From: Tenrec ecaudatus
Taxonomy: Eukaryota > Chordata > Mammalia > Afrosoricida > Tenrecidae
Direction of reading: 5' to 3'
Assembly (NCBI RefSeq): GCF_050624435.1
Contig: NC_134545.1
Span: 83,773,563 to 83,837,562, forward strand
DNA length: 64,000 bases
Shown: positions 1 through 12,275 of the stretch, piece by piece
Layout of the letters: each line of letters starts with the position of its first letter
How positions within the stretch are numbered: position 1 is the stretch's first letter
Position numbers and translations under genes: made by a program
Notes under the pieces: generated by a model
The model's input: the letters and a program-made list of their open reading frames with translations, nothing else
What the model was told of the DNA's origin: nothing
Database searches by the model: none

Positions 1-660
1 GTCAGTAGAGATGTACAACCATTAAGGAAAGCGATACGGAACCACCTGAAACACCCGGGAATAGAAATCCCATATGATCCATATGCTGAATAAATTCCCT
101 CAAGAAGCAAGAGTCCTAACACACCTGATTGTGCACTCCCAGGTTCGCTGCAGCACTGTTCACAACAGGACGACGTTGCAAACAGCCAAACGCCCAGCCG
201 TGGAAGAATGGATAAAGAAACTTTGGTAGATACACACAATGGGATACTATGCATCACTTAAAAAGAACGATGAAACCACGAAGCATTTGGTGGCATAGAT
301 GGGCCTGGAGACTATTACGCTGAGTGTGATTAGTCAGTGAAAAATAGACACGTATTGCATGAGGCCACGAGGATCAGGATAAAACCAAGACAAAGGCGTG
401 CACCCAAGGGGACAGACTGGAGGTTCCCAAAGGAGAAAGGGAACCCCTGCTTTCCACAGAGCAGACGGTTGATGGGGTTAATGGGCCAAAGAGAGAATGG
501 AGGTGCATACGAGGAAGAGACCAGGAGGCGTGCTTAAAATGTGGGGTGGAGGGGGTGTTGATGAGTGGCATCAACTGTTGAATGCAGAGTTGATGATCTG
601 AAATGTAAAGTCCCCCACATAATTCACAATAAAAATTTTGTGTTTTTTTTTAAAAAAGAA
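1..660 (+). mobile_element. L1 LINE 3' end (truncated by window edge)
   Basis: From about 140 to 300 the DNA follows the standard mammalian L1 ORF2-terminal wording (isolated partial activity phrase, 'gaatggataaagaaact', 'atactatgcatcactta', 'gggcctggag'), here decayed. It then runs into a 3' UTR and an A/T-rich end with an AATAAA-type signal near 627 and T/A runs to about 656. The 5' part lies outside the window. Stop codons break every frame, so it is a dead copy. Confidence 0.8.
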
Positions 661-2580
661 CTTTAGGAAGCTCCTCTTATGCCTCTTCAGAGTTCTGGAC
701 CTCCTATCATGATGATCAAGTATTCATGGATTTATAAAGTAAGAAACTGTTTTCCAGGACACCAAGCTAAAGCACTATCAGAATGGCAGTTTCGGGGTAC
801 ACACTAGACTTTCCTAGAAATAGAGGTGCTTAAAGATTGTAGGCCAGTGACCTTCTGCACTCAGTTGATTGTTAAGGTTTGCGTCATGGAAGCAGCCCCC
901 ACAAACTGAGTCTAGCCACTGAGGTCCCTTGCTAAAACTGAAACGATATCTACAGAATAGAAACAAACCCAATCCTATACTCTATCCCTCTTGTCAGAGG
1001 GACATTCTTATCCGAAGCCCCTTGCCAGGTGCCAGAGTGCTGGAAGACATCACCCCTCTCCCAGATGTTTGGGGTAACGGGAGCTCCTTGCGATCAGGGG
1101 ACTGAACACCAAAGCAACTTTTATATCTTAGATGACAGCAGCGCCACACGCGCACGTGATGTCACATTCCAGAGAGCTGCCTCTGTTTATCCTTTTACAG
1201 TTTCTCTCTGAGAAGGAAAACCCTAAACACCAGAACAACGCATCCTAACTGCAGGCAGTCATCTTAGCACTGGACTGTCTACTCAAGAATCTACTCCATT
1301 TGCACATCATCGTATTCAATTTCTGGCCCATCCGAGAAGGAAGGACCTCTCAGAATCTCATGCCATATCAATACTCAAAATGCAGTTCAAGGTCACACAT
1401 ATTTCTGCACATGCTAACTAATCCACAATACAATGCCTCACCTTCTCCCCTTTGAGTCTCCAAGACTATGACAGCATCCAAGACGCTACCTTCACGTCTC
1501 AAAGTCCTGAGTTCTTGAACAAAGCCCTTCGTGGAGCTTTACGCCCTGTCCGGCCTCAAGCTGTCTCACAGAATGCCATCACCGCTTAGACAAGCTCACG
1601 TTCAATTAAATGAAGCAGAGCACCGCAATCATCAAATATCAAGATGAACTGCCATGAAGATCCTGACTTTGTTTTCGATCTTTTGTTTTGTTTTGTTTTG
1701 ATCTTTAATGTTGATGGTTATGCACTCCTCTCTCCTCGGGCACTGGTGAGAAGTTACATTGCAAGCCTCTCCCCAGCTCAATTCCTAACCACAGTCAAAG
1801 CCAAAGCCAAACTCCCCTCCTTTTCAAACCTGCTGGAGAGCGTTCTCTGTTCTCCCTTAGTAAGCCTCATGCTGGAACAATAGCTCTTTCCGCAGTAAAG
1901 CTTGATGTGTGTGGCATCAATAGTCTCACATGGGTGTTAAAGGTCCCCAAGAACCCCTAAGTTCAATGATGCGATGGAAGGACTCACAGCATTCCGTGTA
2001 TTGTCATAGCCCTGGCTATGACTTATGACAGCAAAAAGAGACAAAACAAACCCAGCCATGGAAAACAGTGCATGTGGGGAAATCCAGAGAAACCAGACAC
2101 AGACTCCCAAGAGTTCTTTCTCAGTGGAGTCAAACAAAGCTACTTAATTCCTCCAACAACAAGTCCTAACAATGCGTACGAGACATTTTTAGTTTGTTTT
2201 GCTTTGTTTTTGTTTATAAGGGAAGTTCACTAAATTCTAAACGTCCATGAGGAAAGCAAGTATTCAACATAAGCTGTATTGTTTACAGAAATGGTTTTGC
2301 ACTCTAAACCACTCTTATCAGTTCTGGGAAGGGTGGGAAACCTCCTGAAATCCAAGTTCTCAGTTACCAACCAAGGGCCAACCTTACCAAGCAGATCTTT
2401 CTAAAGAGAGCAGTCTCCAGCCTGCTATGTTAATTCTTTTCTGAACAACATCAAAATCAAATGTTGGCTGGGAGGGTTGTCACAACCTCCCCCTTCCCAT
2501 TGGCTACAAAAAGTAGGTTGAAAAGGAGAATTGAAATATACTGGAATTTTCCTATTAGTATTTTGTAGCCCTCTCATATG
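661..2580. other. Intergenic, no gene seen
   Basis: No convincing exon, RNA gene or recent repeat is visible. A short (TTTTG)n tract lies at about 1676-1702. The open frames here are short and have no family resemblance. Confidence 0.6.
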
Positions 2581-3600
2581 CAAGAATCTTGGCAAATCTC
2601 AAGCAGGTAAAGCCAGAGGAGTTCAAACTTAGGCACGTCATAGTAAAATTGTTAGAAACCAACGACAAAGAGAGAAATTTTAGGGCTAACAAAAGAAAAA
2701 ATCATTTCAAATGTTTTATTGTTGTTGTTGTTAAGAAAAAAGGAATTTTCATCCTAGAAAATAATTGCCAACCTAGAATTCCCAGACCCAGCCAAAATAT
2801 ATTTCAAAATTGAAAGTAAAACAAAGATAAAATCAAAGCTGGTAGTTTATTAATAACAGAAGTGCTTTTAAAAAATATTAAATCAAATTGTCACAGATGA
2901 CAACTTGAAAATAGAGAAATGAAAATCACAGAAAGAGATCTATTTGTGGGCAAGTATAAATGAATAATGATGATAGAAATAGTATTTGTAGTATCTTTGG
3001 AATTCTACAGGTGCTCCCACTCAGTTACAGGTATAATTTTAAAATGTATGGCAGAAAATGCAAAAGAAGAGGTAGTGTTCTAAGATGCAGGCATTATTGG
3101 GAAAATAGTAAAAATGTTTTTAAATGCATGTTGATTTTTAATAATGCACTCTCTAGAAAATCTGAAAATGACTTTAAAAGAATCTATAATGAACTGATTT
3201 TAAAAGCATGTATAATGAATTGAGAGAAATATAATAATAAAAATATTTGATATTGTAATCCAAAAGAAAGCAAGACAGGGGAAGGAAACATAATACAGGT
3301 AGGTTAAAAAACACACAAATAACAGACATAAACCCACTAAGTCAGTAATTCTATTAAACATAGTGAAAAACAAAATTCATCTGTACGCTACATTGCAGAA
3401 GCAGAGAAAATAAAATTAAAGGATGATGTAGAGATCTTAAGATTAGAACCACAACCACAAGTTATGTAGTTAAATAACCTCATCAAGGTTCATAAAAGGC
3501 ATTGAGTTGTAAATTTATGATTTATGTACTTTATTTTGGTATGTATATCTATAAATATTATATTGGTCAATAAAAATTAAAATAAAACATATAACCCACG
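2581..3600 (+). mobile_element. Old L1/HAL1-like 3' region (tentative)
   Basis: Very AT-rich DNA. It ends near 3560-3590 in a pattern typical of old L1 3' ends (a TTATTTTGGTATGTATAT-like stretch followed by 'caataaaaattaaaataaaa'). Around 3300-3380 the wording resembles degenerate L1 ORF2. The family is not assigned. Confidence 0.4.
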
Positions 3601-3904
3601 ACTCTCCTTGCACATTATTTATCTAAGATGTTTTAGTATAAGTAAAATTAGTTGAAAAGGATACAGTTGCCATCATAATTTTGAAAGATATTTTGAAGGA
3701 AAACTTTCATTTAACTCTTTGAAATTTACCCAGGGCCATCTAAATATTGTAATACTTCGTTTGATACCCACTCGTTTTCATCCATTTAAAAAATGGAAGT
3801 GTAAGCATTTTAGAAATTCACCTTAATTTTATTTCTGCATTGGCCCTGCTGAATTGCTTCTGACTGTATGATGCTCCTTACGTTTAAAGATCATAATGCA
3901 TACA

Positions 3905-4035
3905 CAGCCAATGGTTAAGCAACTGGCTGCTAACTGAAAGGTCGGTAGTTCGAACCCACCAATGACTCTGCAGGAGAAATGACCCCTGTCAAGGAGCCCC
4001 TGCAGGGCCATGATACTCAGTCCTATAGGGCCTGC
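3905..4035 (+). mobile_element. AfroSINE (tRNA-derived SINE), degraded
   Basis: It shows the SINE body 'gctgctaactgaaaggtcgg' followed by the B-box-like 'ggtagttcgaaccc', then a damaged 3' part with 'cagtcctatagggcctg'. The tRNA-derived head resembles Pol III A/B boxes but is not a tRNA gene. Confidence 0.8.
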
Positions 4036-4079
4036 TTCCCCTGACTTGGAGTCCTCTAAGGGAGCTGGCATTCACTTAC

Positions 4080-4248
4080 CTTCCGAGGCGGTCACTTTGT
4101 GCTTGGGGGCTGTGCCAGTTAGCCTCTTCTGACCCTTGACCCTGGGACTCTTCGACACTGCTGGCCGGGCGGGGAAAATGGTTCCAACTTGTTGCTGTGG
4201 TTGACACAGAAGTTCTCGGCCCTTCTGGGTTTTCTGCTTTGGGCCCAT
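4080..4248 (-). CDS. Candidate first coding exon, unassigned gene
   Basis: On the minus strand an ATG at 4248 has a good initiation context (G at -3 and +4) and opens 56 codons plus one base, ending at 4080. The next bases are a perfect-looking donor, GTAAGT. The peptide begins MGPKQKTQKGRELLC and is basic, with KSPRVKGQKR and a KHKVTASE end. I do not recognise the family. The DNA upstream on that strand (4250-4560) is locally GC- and CpG-richer than its surroundings, as a 5' UTR would be. In human the CNNM1 neighbour on this side is HPSE2, but this peptide does not match its start. No second exon could be identified in the 4 kb before the window edge. It could instead be a chance open frame next to an AfroSINE, or a piece of a pseudogene. 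Confidence 0.3.
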
Positions 4249-4935
4249 GTCGTGTCGCAGACCTGCGAACGCGGTGCCCTGGCACAGCCACTGCGTCTCC
4301 GGCCCACCCCAGGCAGGCGACCCAGTGGAGGCCCACTATTGGGGACCTCATGGGACATCAACAGTGCATCAGGTGTTTGAGGGTGCAGCACATCTGATGA
4401 CCTCTGGGGAGTTCCTGAACTTTCTAGGACTCTCCGCTCCCACCCCCACCCCTGTGCTCCTGACCTCAGAGGCTGCCTCGGAAGCAGAGAGGAGGGTCCC
4501 AGCCCAGAAGGCTTCGCCATCCCCAGGCTCGTGGGCACCCTAGGGACTAGGTGTGATGGCCTCCGCGTTCACACTCAGTCTGCGTCTCCCTCCCCCATGC
4601 TCTGTACACCAGCAAAGCCGGTCCACCGAGGGGGAAACACTCCTAGCAAGACAGCACCAGATTCTGCCTGTCTCAGATCGCAGTAGCGATTTCTCCCTCT
4701 CCCTCTCCCTCTCCCTCCCTCGTCTCGCTCCCTCTATGTATCTCCCAGCTTTTCCACAGACATTCCTGGGCCACTCCCCAGCAAGCAAGGTTGTGCTTTA
4801 AAATGCTCCCGCAAGAGATCCAAACAGGAAAATACATGATTCCCTTCCCAGCCCCCCAGCGCTAAATTTCAAAGTTCTCCGAGCAGAATACTCTACGTTA
4901 GTGAGTCCGCAAAGAAAGTTAAGAGTGTCTGTACC
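4249..4935. other. GC-richer segment and (CCCTCT)n tract
   Basis: Moderately CpG-containing DNA at 4249-4560 would form the upstream part of the candidate minus-strand exon. A pyrimidine simple repeat (TCTCCC)n lies at about 4693-4735. The several overlapping open frames on both strands look like composition effects. Confidence 0.4.
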
Positions 4936-5645
4936 TGTATGCCACAAACACATTCCCGGAGCCTGCTACGGGTCGTAGGGGTCAGGGATACAATGATGGC
5001 TAAGATTGCCATTGGGTCTGAAGGGACAAGAACTCAAACTCAACAAGGGTCTGTGGGAACCTCAAGAGGAGATTTGGGCTCAGACTCGGGAATCGTGCAC
5101 AGCTTTGTGGAGAAACTTCTAAGCTGAGACCTGAAGGCTAAATAGCCAGAGGTTTCCCAAGGCAAGAGAATGGACAGAGTATTTCAGGCAGAGGCGCCAT
5201 GTAGCAAAGCCTAATCACAAAGCAAGCATGGTTGGTGAGAGAAACTAAACGAAACCGATGTGTCTGAATGCTGGGCAGTGTGGTAGGCAGTTGAGAATAC
5301 AGGCGCTGGGCTAATGAATCACCATCCCCGCAGAGCAGGGGATGGAGGAAAGGACCGGACTGCAGGTAGCGCATGACAGGCTGACAGCTATGTTGAAGGG
5401 TGTGCATTTTATCCTAAGAGAAGTGAAAATCCGTTAGAAGGTTACACGCAGGGAGTTGACCTATTCAGAGATATATGATTTGGAAAGATTGCTCTCTGCA
5501 TTAATGACTGGAAGAGAGACATAAAATGAGGCTGAAGTCAAGGGGGAAGATAGGATTGAAGAGGCCAAGTAAGTTATAAACAGAACCAATGAGATCCGGC
5601 ATATACAAGATGCTTTCCTTCTAGCTAACAGGACAGTGACCATCA
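4936..5645 (+). repeat. Ancient mammalian dispersed repeat (tentative)
   Basis: It contains recurrent wording of an old mammal-wide repeat: 'gagacctgaaggctaaatag', 'tatttcaggcagagg', 'cattttatcctaagag'. Similar segments occur at 7640-8160 and 55910-56250 in this window. I cannot name the family with certainty. Confidence 0.45.
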
Positions 5646-5824
5646 TTCCTGTTCACGTTCGCCCAAATGAACAGTAGTGGTGTGTCCAAATAATTTCAGT
5701 TCATCGACTCTTGCTCCCTAAAAGCCTTTCGGGGTCTTCCTCCTCCCCAGTTTTGATGGTGGGGACTTTGTTTTCCTTGATTGCACATCTGAGAACTAAG
5801 ATTTGATGGCTCTGTCCAAATAGG

Positions 5825-6215
5825 CTGGTGAAGGCTGGCCAATGAATAAGGAGGACTCGGGGAGAAGGGGTTGCAAAGAATACTGAGAGTACCCTGGAAG
5901 GCTACAGGAACCAAGGCGTCGATCTTGGAGAGGAGACAGCCGGAGAAGTGAGGACGGTGAGACTTGGTCTCCCATACTTTGGACATGTTCTCATGAGAGA
6001 CCAGTCCCTGGGAAAAGGACATCATGCTTGGTAGAGTGTCAACAACAACAAAAAAAAAACAAGAGGAAGACCCTCATTGAGATGAGCTGACACAGTGGAC
6101 GCTAAAATGGGCTTCAAACTTAACAGCAACTGTGAGGTTTGTGCAAGACTAGACAGTCTTTTGTTCCGTTGGGTTTCTGTGAGTCAGAGCCCACTCAGCA
6201 GCCCCTACCAACAAC
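5825..6215 (+). mobile_element. RTE-type LINE, 3' portion
   Basis: It matches the recurrent RTE 3' coding end seen many times in this window ('actttggacatgtt', 'gaccagtccctgg', 'ggacatcatgcttgg', 'ggaagaccctca'). It runs into the tail motif 'tgagtcagagcccactc', which AfroSINEs share. The frame is broken by an A-rich insertion near 6040-6060. Confidence 0.8.
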
Positions 6216-6567
6216 TTACGACTATGCTTTTCCACTCTGATGATGCAGGATCGTCAGCTGACTCCCGCCTTCCCCCCTCCCCCACCTCCTTGGTTCGACA
6301 CATTCACGGAGAGAGCGTTCCTGGAATACTCTAAATTAAAACCTTGGACATACAACGGGGCTTCCAAAGTGTCATGAAAACAATTTTACACATTCTCTTG
6401 TTGATTTTCCCATGAGCTTTCTAAATCCCCTTTGCACTTTATTTAGTCTATTTGGTGTAGTTGAACATATATTACTCCTTTCTTTCTCCAAAAAGATAGG
6501 ACTACAGGCCTTGTTTTTGGTCCGTGATAAATAAATCTATGCCCAGGCACATACGCTCAACTCCTCT

Positions 6568-6745
6568 CTGGTGGTAGCTTCACCAAGAGTCCATTCTGAC
6601 TCTTTATGACAGAATAGAACTGACCCATAGAATTCCCTGGGTTGACATCTTTAAGGAAGCAGATAGATCTCCGGGTCTGTTCGCCCGTGGAGCAGCTGGT
6701 GAGTTCAAAGCACCGACCTTTCAGGTAGCAGCTAAGCACTTTGTC
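6568..6745 (-). mobile_element. AfroSINE, minus orientation
   Basis: The reverse-complement SINE order is visible: tail ('gagtccattctgactc'), 'agaatagaactgaccca', then 'agcagctggtgagttcaaag' and 'gaccttt..ggtagcagct'. The head is partly degraded. Confidence 0.8.
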
Positions 6746-6800
6746 TTAATGTTGTTCCCCACAACTGCCCTGCCCCTGGCTCCAGGGCTCTCGTTCACAG

Positions 6801-6935
6801 AACCCACTGCCATCTGCTAGGCACCTGATAGCACAGGGTAGAACTGCCCCACAGGGTGAGTAAGACTTCAAATCTTTCCAGAAGTAAATAGCCTCATTAC
6901 ATCGGCTCAATTCCCCCACCACCTAACAGACCAGA
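6801..6935 (-). mobile_element. AfroSINE fragment, minus orientation
   Basis: It carries 'aacccactgccatc' and 'agggtagaactgccccacag', then 'agaagtaaatagcctc', the 3' half of the SINE. The tRNA-derived head is lost. Confidence 0.7.
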
Positions 6936-7052
6936 AGCCCAGCCCTTGCTCTAACTACTTCTTCTAGCTTCCTTTGGATCACCCAAAACGGTATCACAAA
7001 GAGCTCAACTCTTCTTGTGCCATATGTTTTACCTCCTGGTTTTTGGTTCTCT

Positions 7053-7250
7053 ACCAAAACCAAACCCACTGCCACCGAGTCAATTCCAACACCGAGTCAG
7101 TGACCCTGATAGAGCAGGGTAGTGGGTTTTGGAGACTATAATTCTTTACAAGAGTAGAAAGCCGTGTCTTTCTTCCGAGGGGCGGCTGGTGGTTTCAAAC
7201 AGCTGACCTTGTTGTCAGCAGCTCAACACACATAACCACTACACCACCAC
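7053..7250 (-). mobile_element. AfroSINE, minus orientation
   Basis: A nearly complete copy: 'aaaccaaacccactgcca' tail, 'gagtagaaagccgtg', 'gcggctggtggtttcaaac', then the head 'cataaccactacacca'. Confidence 0.85.
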
Positions 7251-7639
7251 AACTCTATGTCCCTAACACCGCCACCATCACCACCCAGAACTAGCTCTCT
7301 TCTTCATTGCCCCAGAAAGGGATGACGCAAAATCACACATCCTCCAATATGAAATATTTATTCACCAGAATGTCACACGGGGGGAAGAGAACCGTGCTGA
7401 ACTTTCCCAACTCGTGAGTCGAACTGCTCTTCTCCAGGCAGAATCATCACTTGGCAGAGAAAACCCTAGATCATACTTTTGCCCCTTCCATTCACTTCTC
7501 CGACCCTGGGATTGAAATCCTGGCTCAACCACTTGCTACGTCACCTTGGAAATGATCCGAGGCCTGTCTCACAGGGTTGCTATGGGGATTGAATGGGTTG
7601 GCACACGCAGAACCCTGAGCAGTGTCAGACACAGAGTAA

Positions 7640-8160
7640 GAACTCCCTGTTTGCTAGGTGTCACTAAATTCTAGACACTGGGAACATGGGAGTAAATAAG
7701 ATTAAAACAAAACGCAAAAAGACAAACCTTGCTTTCTGGCATTTTGCATCCTAATTGGGGGGATAAAAAGATAATGAGTAAATGAAGATAACAACAGATC
7801 GCAATAGCGCTATAAAGAAGATAATGGTGTGTGGATGGAGAAATTAGGTAAGGTCATCGCAGAAAGAAGAGAGATGAAAAAGGAATCGCCAAGCCAAGAA
7901 GCTGGTGAGATAAACAGCAAACACACGAGCCCTGAGGTTGGAAAGCGCTTGGCGAATTCCAGGAACAACAAGGTTAGTGGAACTGAAGTTTGGTGAATTC
8001 TAGGGAATTGGCCAAGACTCGGCCAAGGGCAGGTTCAGCAGAACCCTGGAAAGTCTTTGAAGGGGCTGGACTTATTCTAAGCACCATGGAAGGGTTTAAG
8101 CAGGCGAAGATTATCAGAACTGTGTTTTTTAAAAATGGTTTCAAGATCTCTGTGGAATGC
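7640..8160 (+). repeat. Ancient mammalian dispersed repeat
   Basis: Same old family as 4936-5645 ('aaggggctggacttattctaag', 'gaagggtttaagcagg' wording). It is heavily diverged and contains no coding potential. Confidence 0.45.
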
Positions 8161-9669
8161 ATAACTGAAGCACAACCTGCCCAGATAATAAAATGCTAGC
8201 ACTGCCCAGGAACTTCAAGATCATCCAAACGCATCTCCAGAGCCTCTCCCAGCTCCCAGCTCCCAGCCCAGTGGCCCTTGGATAAAATTGAAATGAAGAG
8301 ACTTTGTAAATTAAGCATGGACCCCTCTGATTTCTCAGCAACACGGTCTAAGTACAAAGCTTCCTTACTCCCCTTTCCCTGCACACCATTGACTTTGAAT
8401 GGTTGTGTCAAAAAAATGATTTTAATTGTTCTTATTTCTTGCCTCCGAATTCCCAAATGCTAATCAATAATTTTCCACTAATGAAGTGTCCAAAACTAAA
8501 AACAGCACCCCAGGTGCTGTCTCACTAGGGCCAAACAGCACCATGATCTGCCTGCTTTGTGACAAGAGGCCAGTGTCATATTTGTCTAGCAATATTATGT
8601 AGCAGACATGTACCTAATTTGCCGTTTAGCATCACCCTTGGGCCTCTTACAACCATTCCTACTTTCCAGGTGTTACCCTCCCCCCTTAACATTTTTTCTC
8701 TCCCATTATTTTCCCCCAGATGCCGCTACTTGACATTTTTCCAAGTTGAGTGTCATTCTCGTTGCCATATTTCTAATGTTTTATATCATTTCTTTGGCTT
8801 TCCTGGGTTTGCAGCATGTCCCCTATTAGGGTCATCTGCAAATTTCATTAACATTTCTGTGGACAGGATGCAGCTGAAAGAGAATTGCTAAGGGAGCCAC
8901 CTTCTGTTCCTTTATGAGTTAGGTCCTGCCTGGTCCTAGGGATGGAGAGAGAGCCCCTTCATCAAAAGTAGGACTCCTCTTTGCTCTTTCTCTTAATAAA
9001 TAAAATTGATATCAAGTCCCTGAACATTTAGAAAAAAACAACAAAAACCTCCTTGACATGAAAAATCAGGGGTTCCAAACTTGAGGACCACACATTGGAT
9101 GTCGTGACGGTTCCAGGCTATCCCTGCAATTGTATTTCCAGACCATTCCCAATATGTCTATAATGTTCTGTTCTTCAGTGGGTGTGTGGTTTGCTAGGGA
9201 AAAGGCCCCTCGTTTTCACTATAATTTCACACACATGCATACACCCAGAGAAGGTGAGAAGTCACTGATTTATACAATTGTTTCTCAAAAGGTGATCTGG
9301 GAATCAGCTGGACGGAAGTCATGAGATGCTTGTTAAAATGCATATTCTTAGACTTTTTCCAGATCTCTGGAACCAACATCAAGTTAGGAATATGCACTTT
9401 AAAATTAAATCATAATAACGGTGATTATTATACATCATGGCAAACATGGGTAATAACCACTCAATATTATATGTTGAAATGGCTGCAACGTTTTGTTACA
9501 TATATATTCACCACAATACAAATTTAACACAAGGCAAATGTTAATTACTTTTAATTAAAAAAGTATGTTCAGTGTAGAAAAAAATATGTTTAATCAGTCT
9601 CTTTCCTATCTCTGACTCAAAAACTTTGTTTCAATTCAAGTTCAATGACTCTTACCAGTGTACCAGTGT
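8161..9669. other. Intergenic, no gene seen
   Basis: No exon or recent transposon recognised. The stretch 8560-8870 resembles an old dispersed repeat ('gggtcatctgcaaatttcat') that I cannot place. The rest is AT-rich unique DNA. Confidence 0.5.
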
Positions 9670-9890
9670 CCTGTGTAGTTGTCGATAGAATCATGTGCCC
9701 CAAGAGGTGTGTTGAAATCCCAGCACCTGCATCTGTGGATGTAATCCTCCTTGGAAATAAGCTTTTAGTTGTTGAGTTCATGAGGCCATGCCACTGTAAA
9801 TGGTGTCCTCAATTTAATCACTTCTAGGTTATAAGGTCGCTATGAATCACAATGGACTTGATGTCAGTGAGTTTGGCTTGGAGGTTATAA
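9670..9890 (+). mobile_element. MaLR-like LTR fragment plus AfroSINE tail
   Basis: The part from 9670 to 9815 resembles an MLT/MaLR LTR start ('gtgccccaagaggtgtgttg', 'atcccagcacctgcatctg'). It is followed at 9828-9890 by an AfroSINE 3' tail ('ggtcgctatgaatca', 'tggacttgatgtcagtgag'). The first assignment is tentative, the second firm. Confidence 0.5.
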
Positions 9891-10233
9891 AAAGAACAGA
9901 TCAGCTATAGAAGGAATCACAAAAAGAGGTGAGGGCATGGACAGATGCCACAAGAAGATCATAAGAAGCAACTGCCCTACTAGGCAGTTCCATCTCCACG
10001 TGTCTCTCTGAGTTGGGTCCAGGGACTCAAGCCGAGTCCCTGGGACGCAAGCTTGGATTTGTGTCTTCACATATGAGGCGCGGTACCTGTGTACTACACT
10101 ATAAAAGAGCAGGTGTATATTAACTGCCAGCTCAAAATGTTAACCTCATTCCACACCCAAAAAGCCAACAAGCACTATGTTCAAACTCCTAGGAATCAGA
10201 GACATTCACATTTAAAAAATTACACCCCATACC

Positions 10234-10802
10234 TGCGGTGGTTACATAATCTGATGTCAATTTGAGACTTTAGAGGACTGAGAGTGACGGAGTGGAGTCT
10301 AGTCTGTCAATGGGGTCACAGCCAATGAGGCCTCTGTGTGGGCAGAGCCTTCCCTTGAGGATTCTGGGAACTACTGGATTCCCTCCTTGGAGGTAGGAGA
10401 ACCTCTCTCTCTGCTCGCTCCGTGAGAGATGCTCTACTGACAAGTCACATGGCACCACGCTGATAGACCCCGGGCCCTGGAGCTGGAGGAGCACGTGGAG
10501 ACCACAGCCAGCACTGAGTTCCTTCCACTGCCCTGGATCCTCAAGACTGCACTACTGGCCTATGATCTTCCTGAATTCGCCATCACTGCATGTGTTTCAT
10601 GAGTCTGAAGAGGACTTTATACATTGGTATGGGACATGTGGACTAATATCAGACTTAGGGACTTGATCTGGACTGGGCTGGGATGTTTTTCAATATTCAG
10701 TTGCTTTTGTATATAAAGCTCTTATTCGCTCTTGTATATAAAACTCTTTCCTATACACTAGTGTCCATGAATTTGTTTCTCTAATCTACCTAGACTAACA
10801 CA
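10234..10802 (+). mobile_element. ERVL-type solo LTR
   Basis: A 569-bp unit that starts TG and ends CA and is flanked by a perfect 5-bp duplication, atacc (10229-10233 and 10803-10807). Its end (toward 10800) reads 'gaatttgtttctctaat..gactaacaca', the ERVL/MLT2-like LTR terminus. The 487-bp LTR at 61474-61960 is the same family in the opposite orientation, and 11788-12275 is a third copy. No internal retroviral DNA adjoins it, so it is a recombined solo LTR. Confidence 0.85.
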
Positions 10803-11018
10803 ATACCCCAACAGCTTGAGCACGTTTGGAAACCAGATAATATAAGATGTAAGGTAGGATGTAAGACACCTGGAACCTTCCAGATTCCTGCCAGAATCGT
10901 CTGGAAATACTAAGTACGCACTGCCCCACCCATCACAGCAGGTATCTCCCAGGGGAATTCCTCCACAAGTCCTGTTGGGGGTAGTCAAGGATTTCACTGT
11001 GGTGGTGGGAAGTTAATA

Positions 11019-11350
11019 GTGATCTCCGTGTCCATCTCTAGAGGAGTAGATAGAAATAATGTTGCGGCTATCCACTATGGAATATCAACCAGACGTGCAT
11101 TTAGCAACATATGTAGGTCTTACAAATACAGTGGGAGTAAATATGTAATAGACAGAACAAACCCCAAAGCACATTTTATGAAAATTAAAAACAGATACAG
11201 AGACAAATCAATGTGTGATTGCTAGAGACTGGGGTTGGGAAATGGAGGGATAGGGAGAGTTTGTTAATGGATATGGGGTTTTGTTTTGGGATGAAAAAGA
11301 TGTCATGGAACTAGGTAAAGGCTTACAGTTCAGATGACCGTTTTACCTTC
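11019..11350 (+). mobile_element. Old L1 3' end
   Basis: Old L1M-type 3' UTR wording: 'ctatggaatatcaacc', 'gattgctagagactggggttgggaaatggagg', then a decayed end. Its 5' boundary is indistinct. Confidence 0.55.
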
Positions 11351-11787
11351 AACAACTAATATAGAATTTGTTTCAACTCATCCATTGCAATCCCCTCAAT
11401 GTCCCACCCCTGTTCTGCCTTTTCTGTTTTCTTGTTCTGTTCCTCTGTCCTTCCTAACTCTCTGAACTGTGTTCTTGGGCAAGTGCTGGACCTCTGATCT
11501 TAAGTGGTTGATTCTTCTGTAACAGCAACCTGAAGGTTGATTGAGGACCATAGTGTCGAGAGTCCCATCTGTCTCTTTCAGATCAGTAAATCTAGCCTCT
11601 TAGAGAATTTTGAGTTTTCTTCTTCTTTTTTGCTCCCATTCTAACCACGACTTTCTAATGTGACCATTTTTGGCAGTTGGTGTAGTTATCAGGCACCATC
11701 TAGTTCTTCTGGTCTCCAGATTTTGGCAACAGATGTTTGCATGATCCATTAGTTCCTTGAACTAATTGTTTCCATATGTCTTCCAAT

Positions 11788-12275
11788 TGTTATGGCAGTT
11801 ACATAGTGCCCTGTCAACTTGCGAAGGGGTGGAGTCTAGCCTGTCAATCAGGCCACAGCTAGATGACCTCATTTGGAGGCATGACAAAGATAAATAACTC
11901 ACAGGAGGCCAGACACACTCTCTCTGCTTTGTATTCCTGAGGACAAAGCACATGGAGAAACTCTGATGGAGCCAGAGCCCTGGAGCTGGAGGAGGCACAT
12001 GTAGAACCATGCCAGCGCTGAGATGCATCCACCACCACTGGCTCCACTGTCCACACCCTGGCCTGTGATCTTCCTGCATTTGGTGTCATTGCATGTGTTG
12101 TGTGAGTCTGAAGAGGAATTTATAATCTGGTATCAGACCTACGGGCTAATACTGAACTTATTGACTTGATCTGGACTGTGCTGGGTTGGTTTCTCAATAT
12201 ACAATTACTCTTTGATCTATAGTTCTCTGTTACACACACATGGATTTGTTTCTCTGGTCAACCCAGACTAACACA
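11788..12275 (+). mobile_element. ERVL-type LTR, second copy
   Basis: It aligns by eye with the LTR at 10234-10802 throughout: 'ggagtctagcctgtcaatca', 'ccctggagctggagga', 'gcatgtgttgtgtgagtctgaagagga', and the same 'agactaacaca' terminus. The 5' end is TGTTATGG. I could not find a convincing 5-bp target duplication. Confidence 0.8.
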
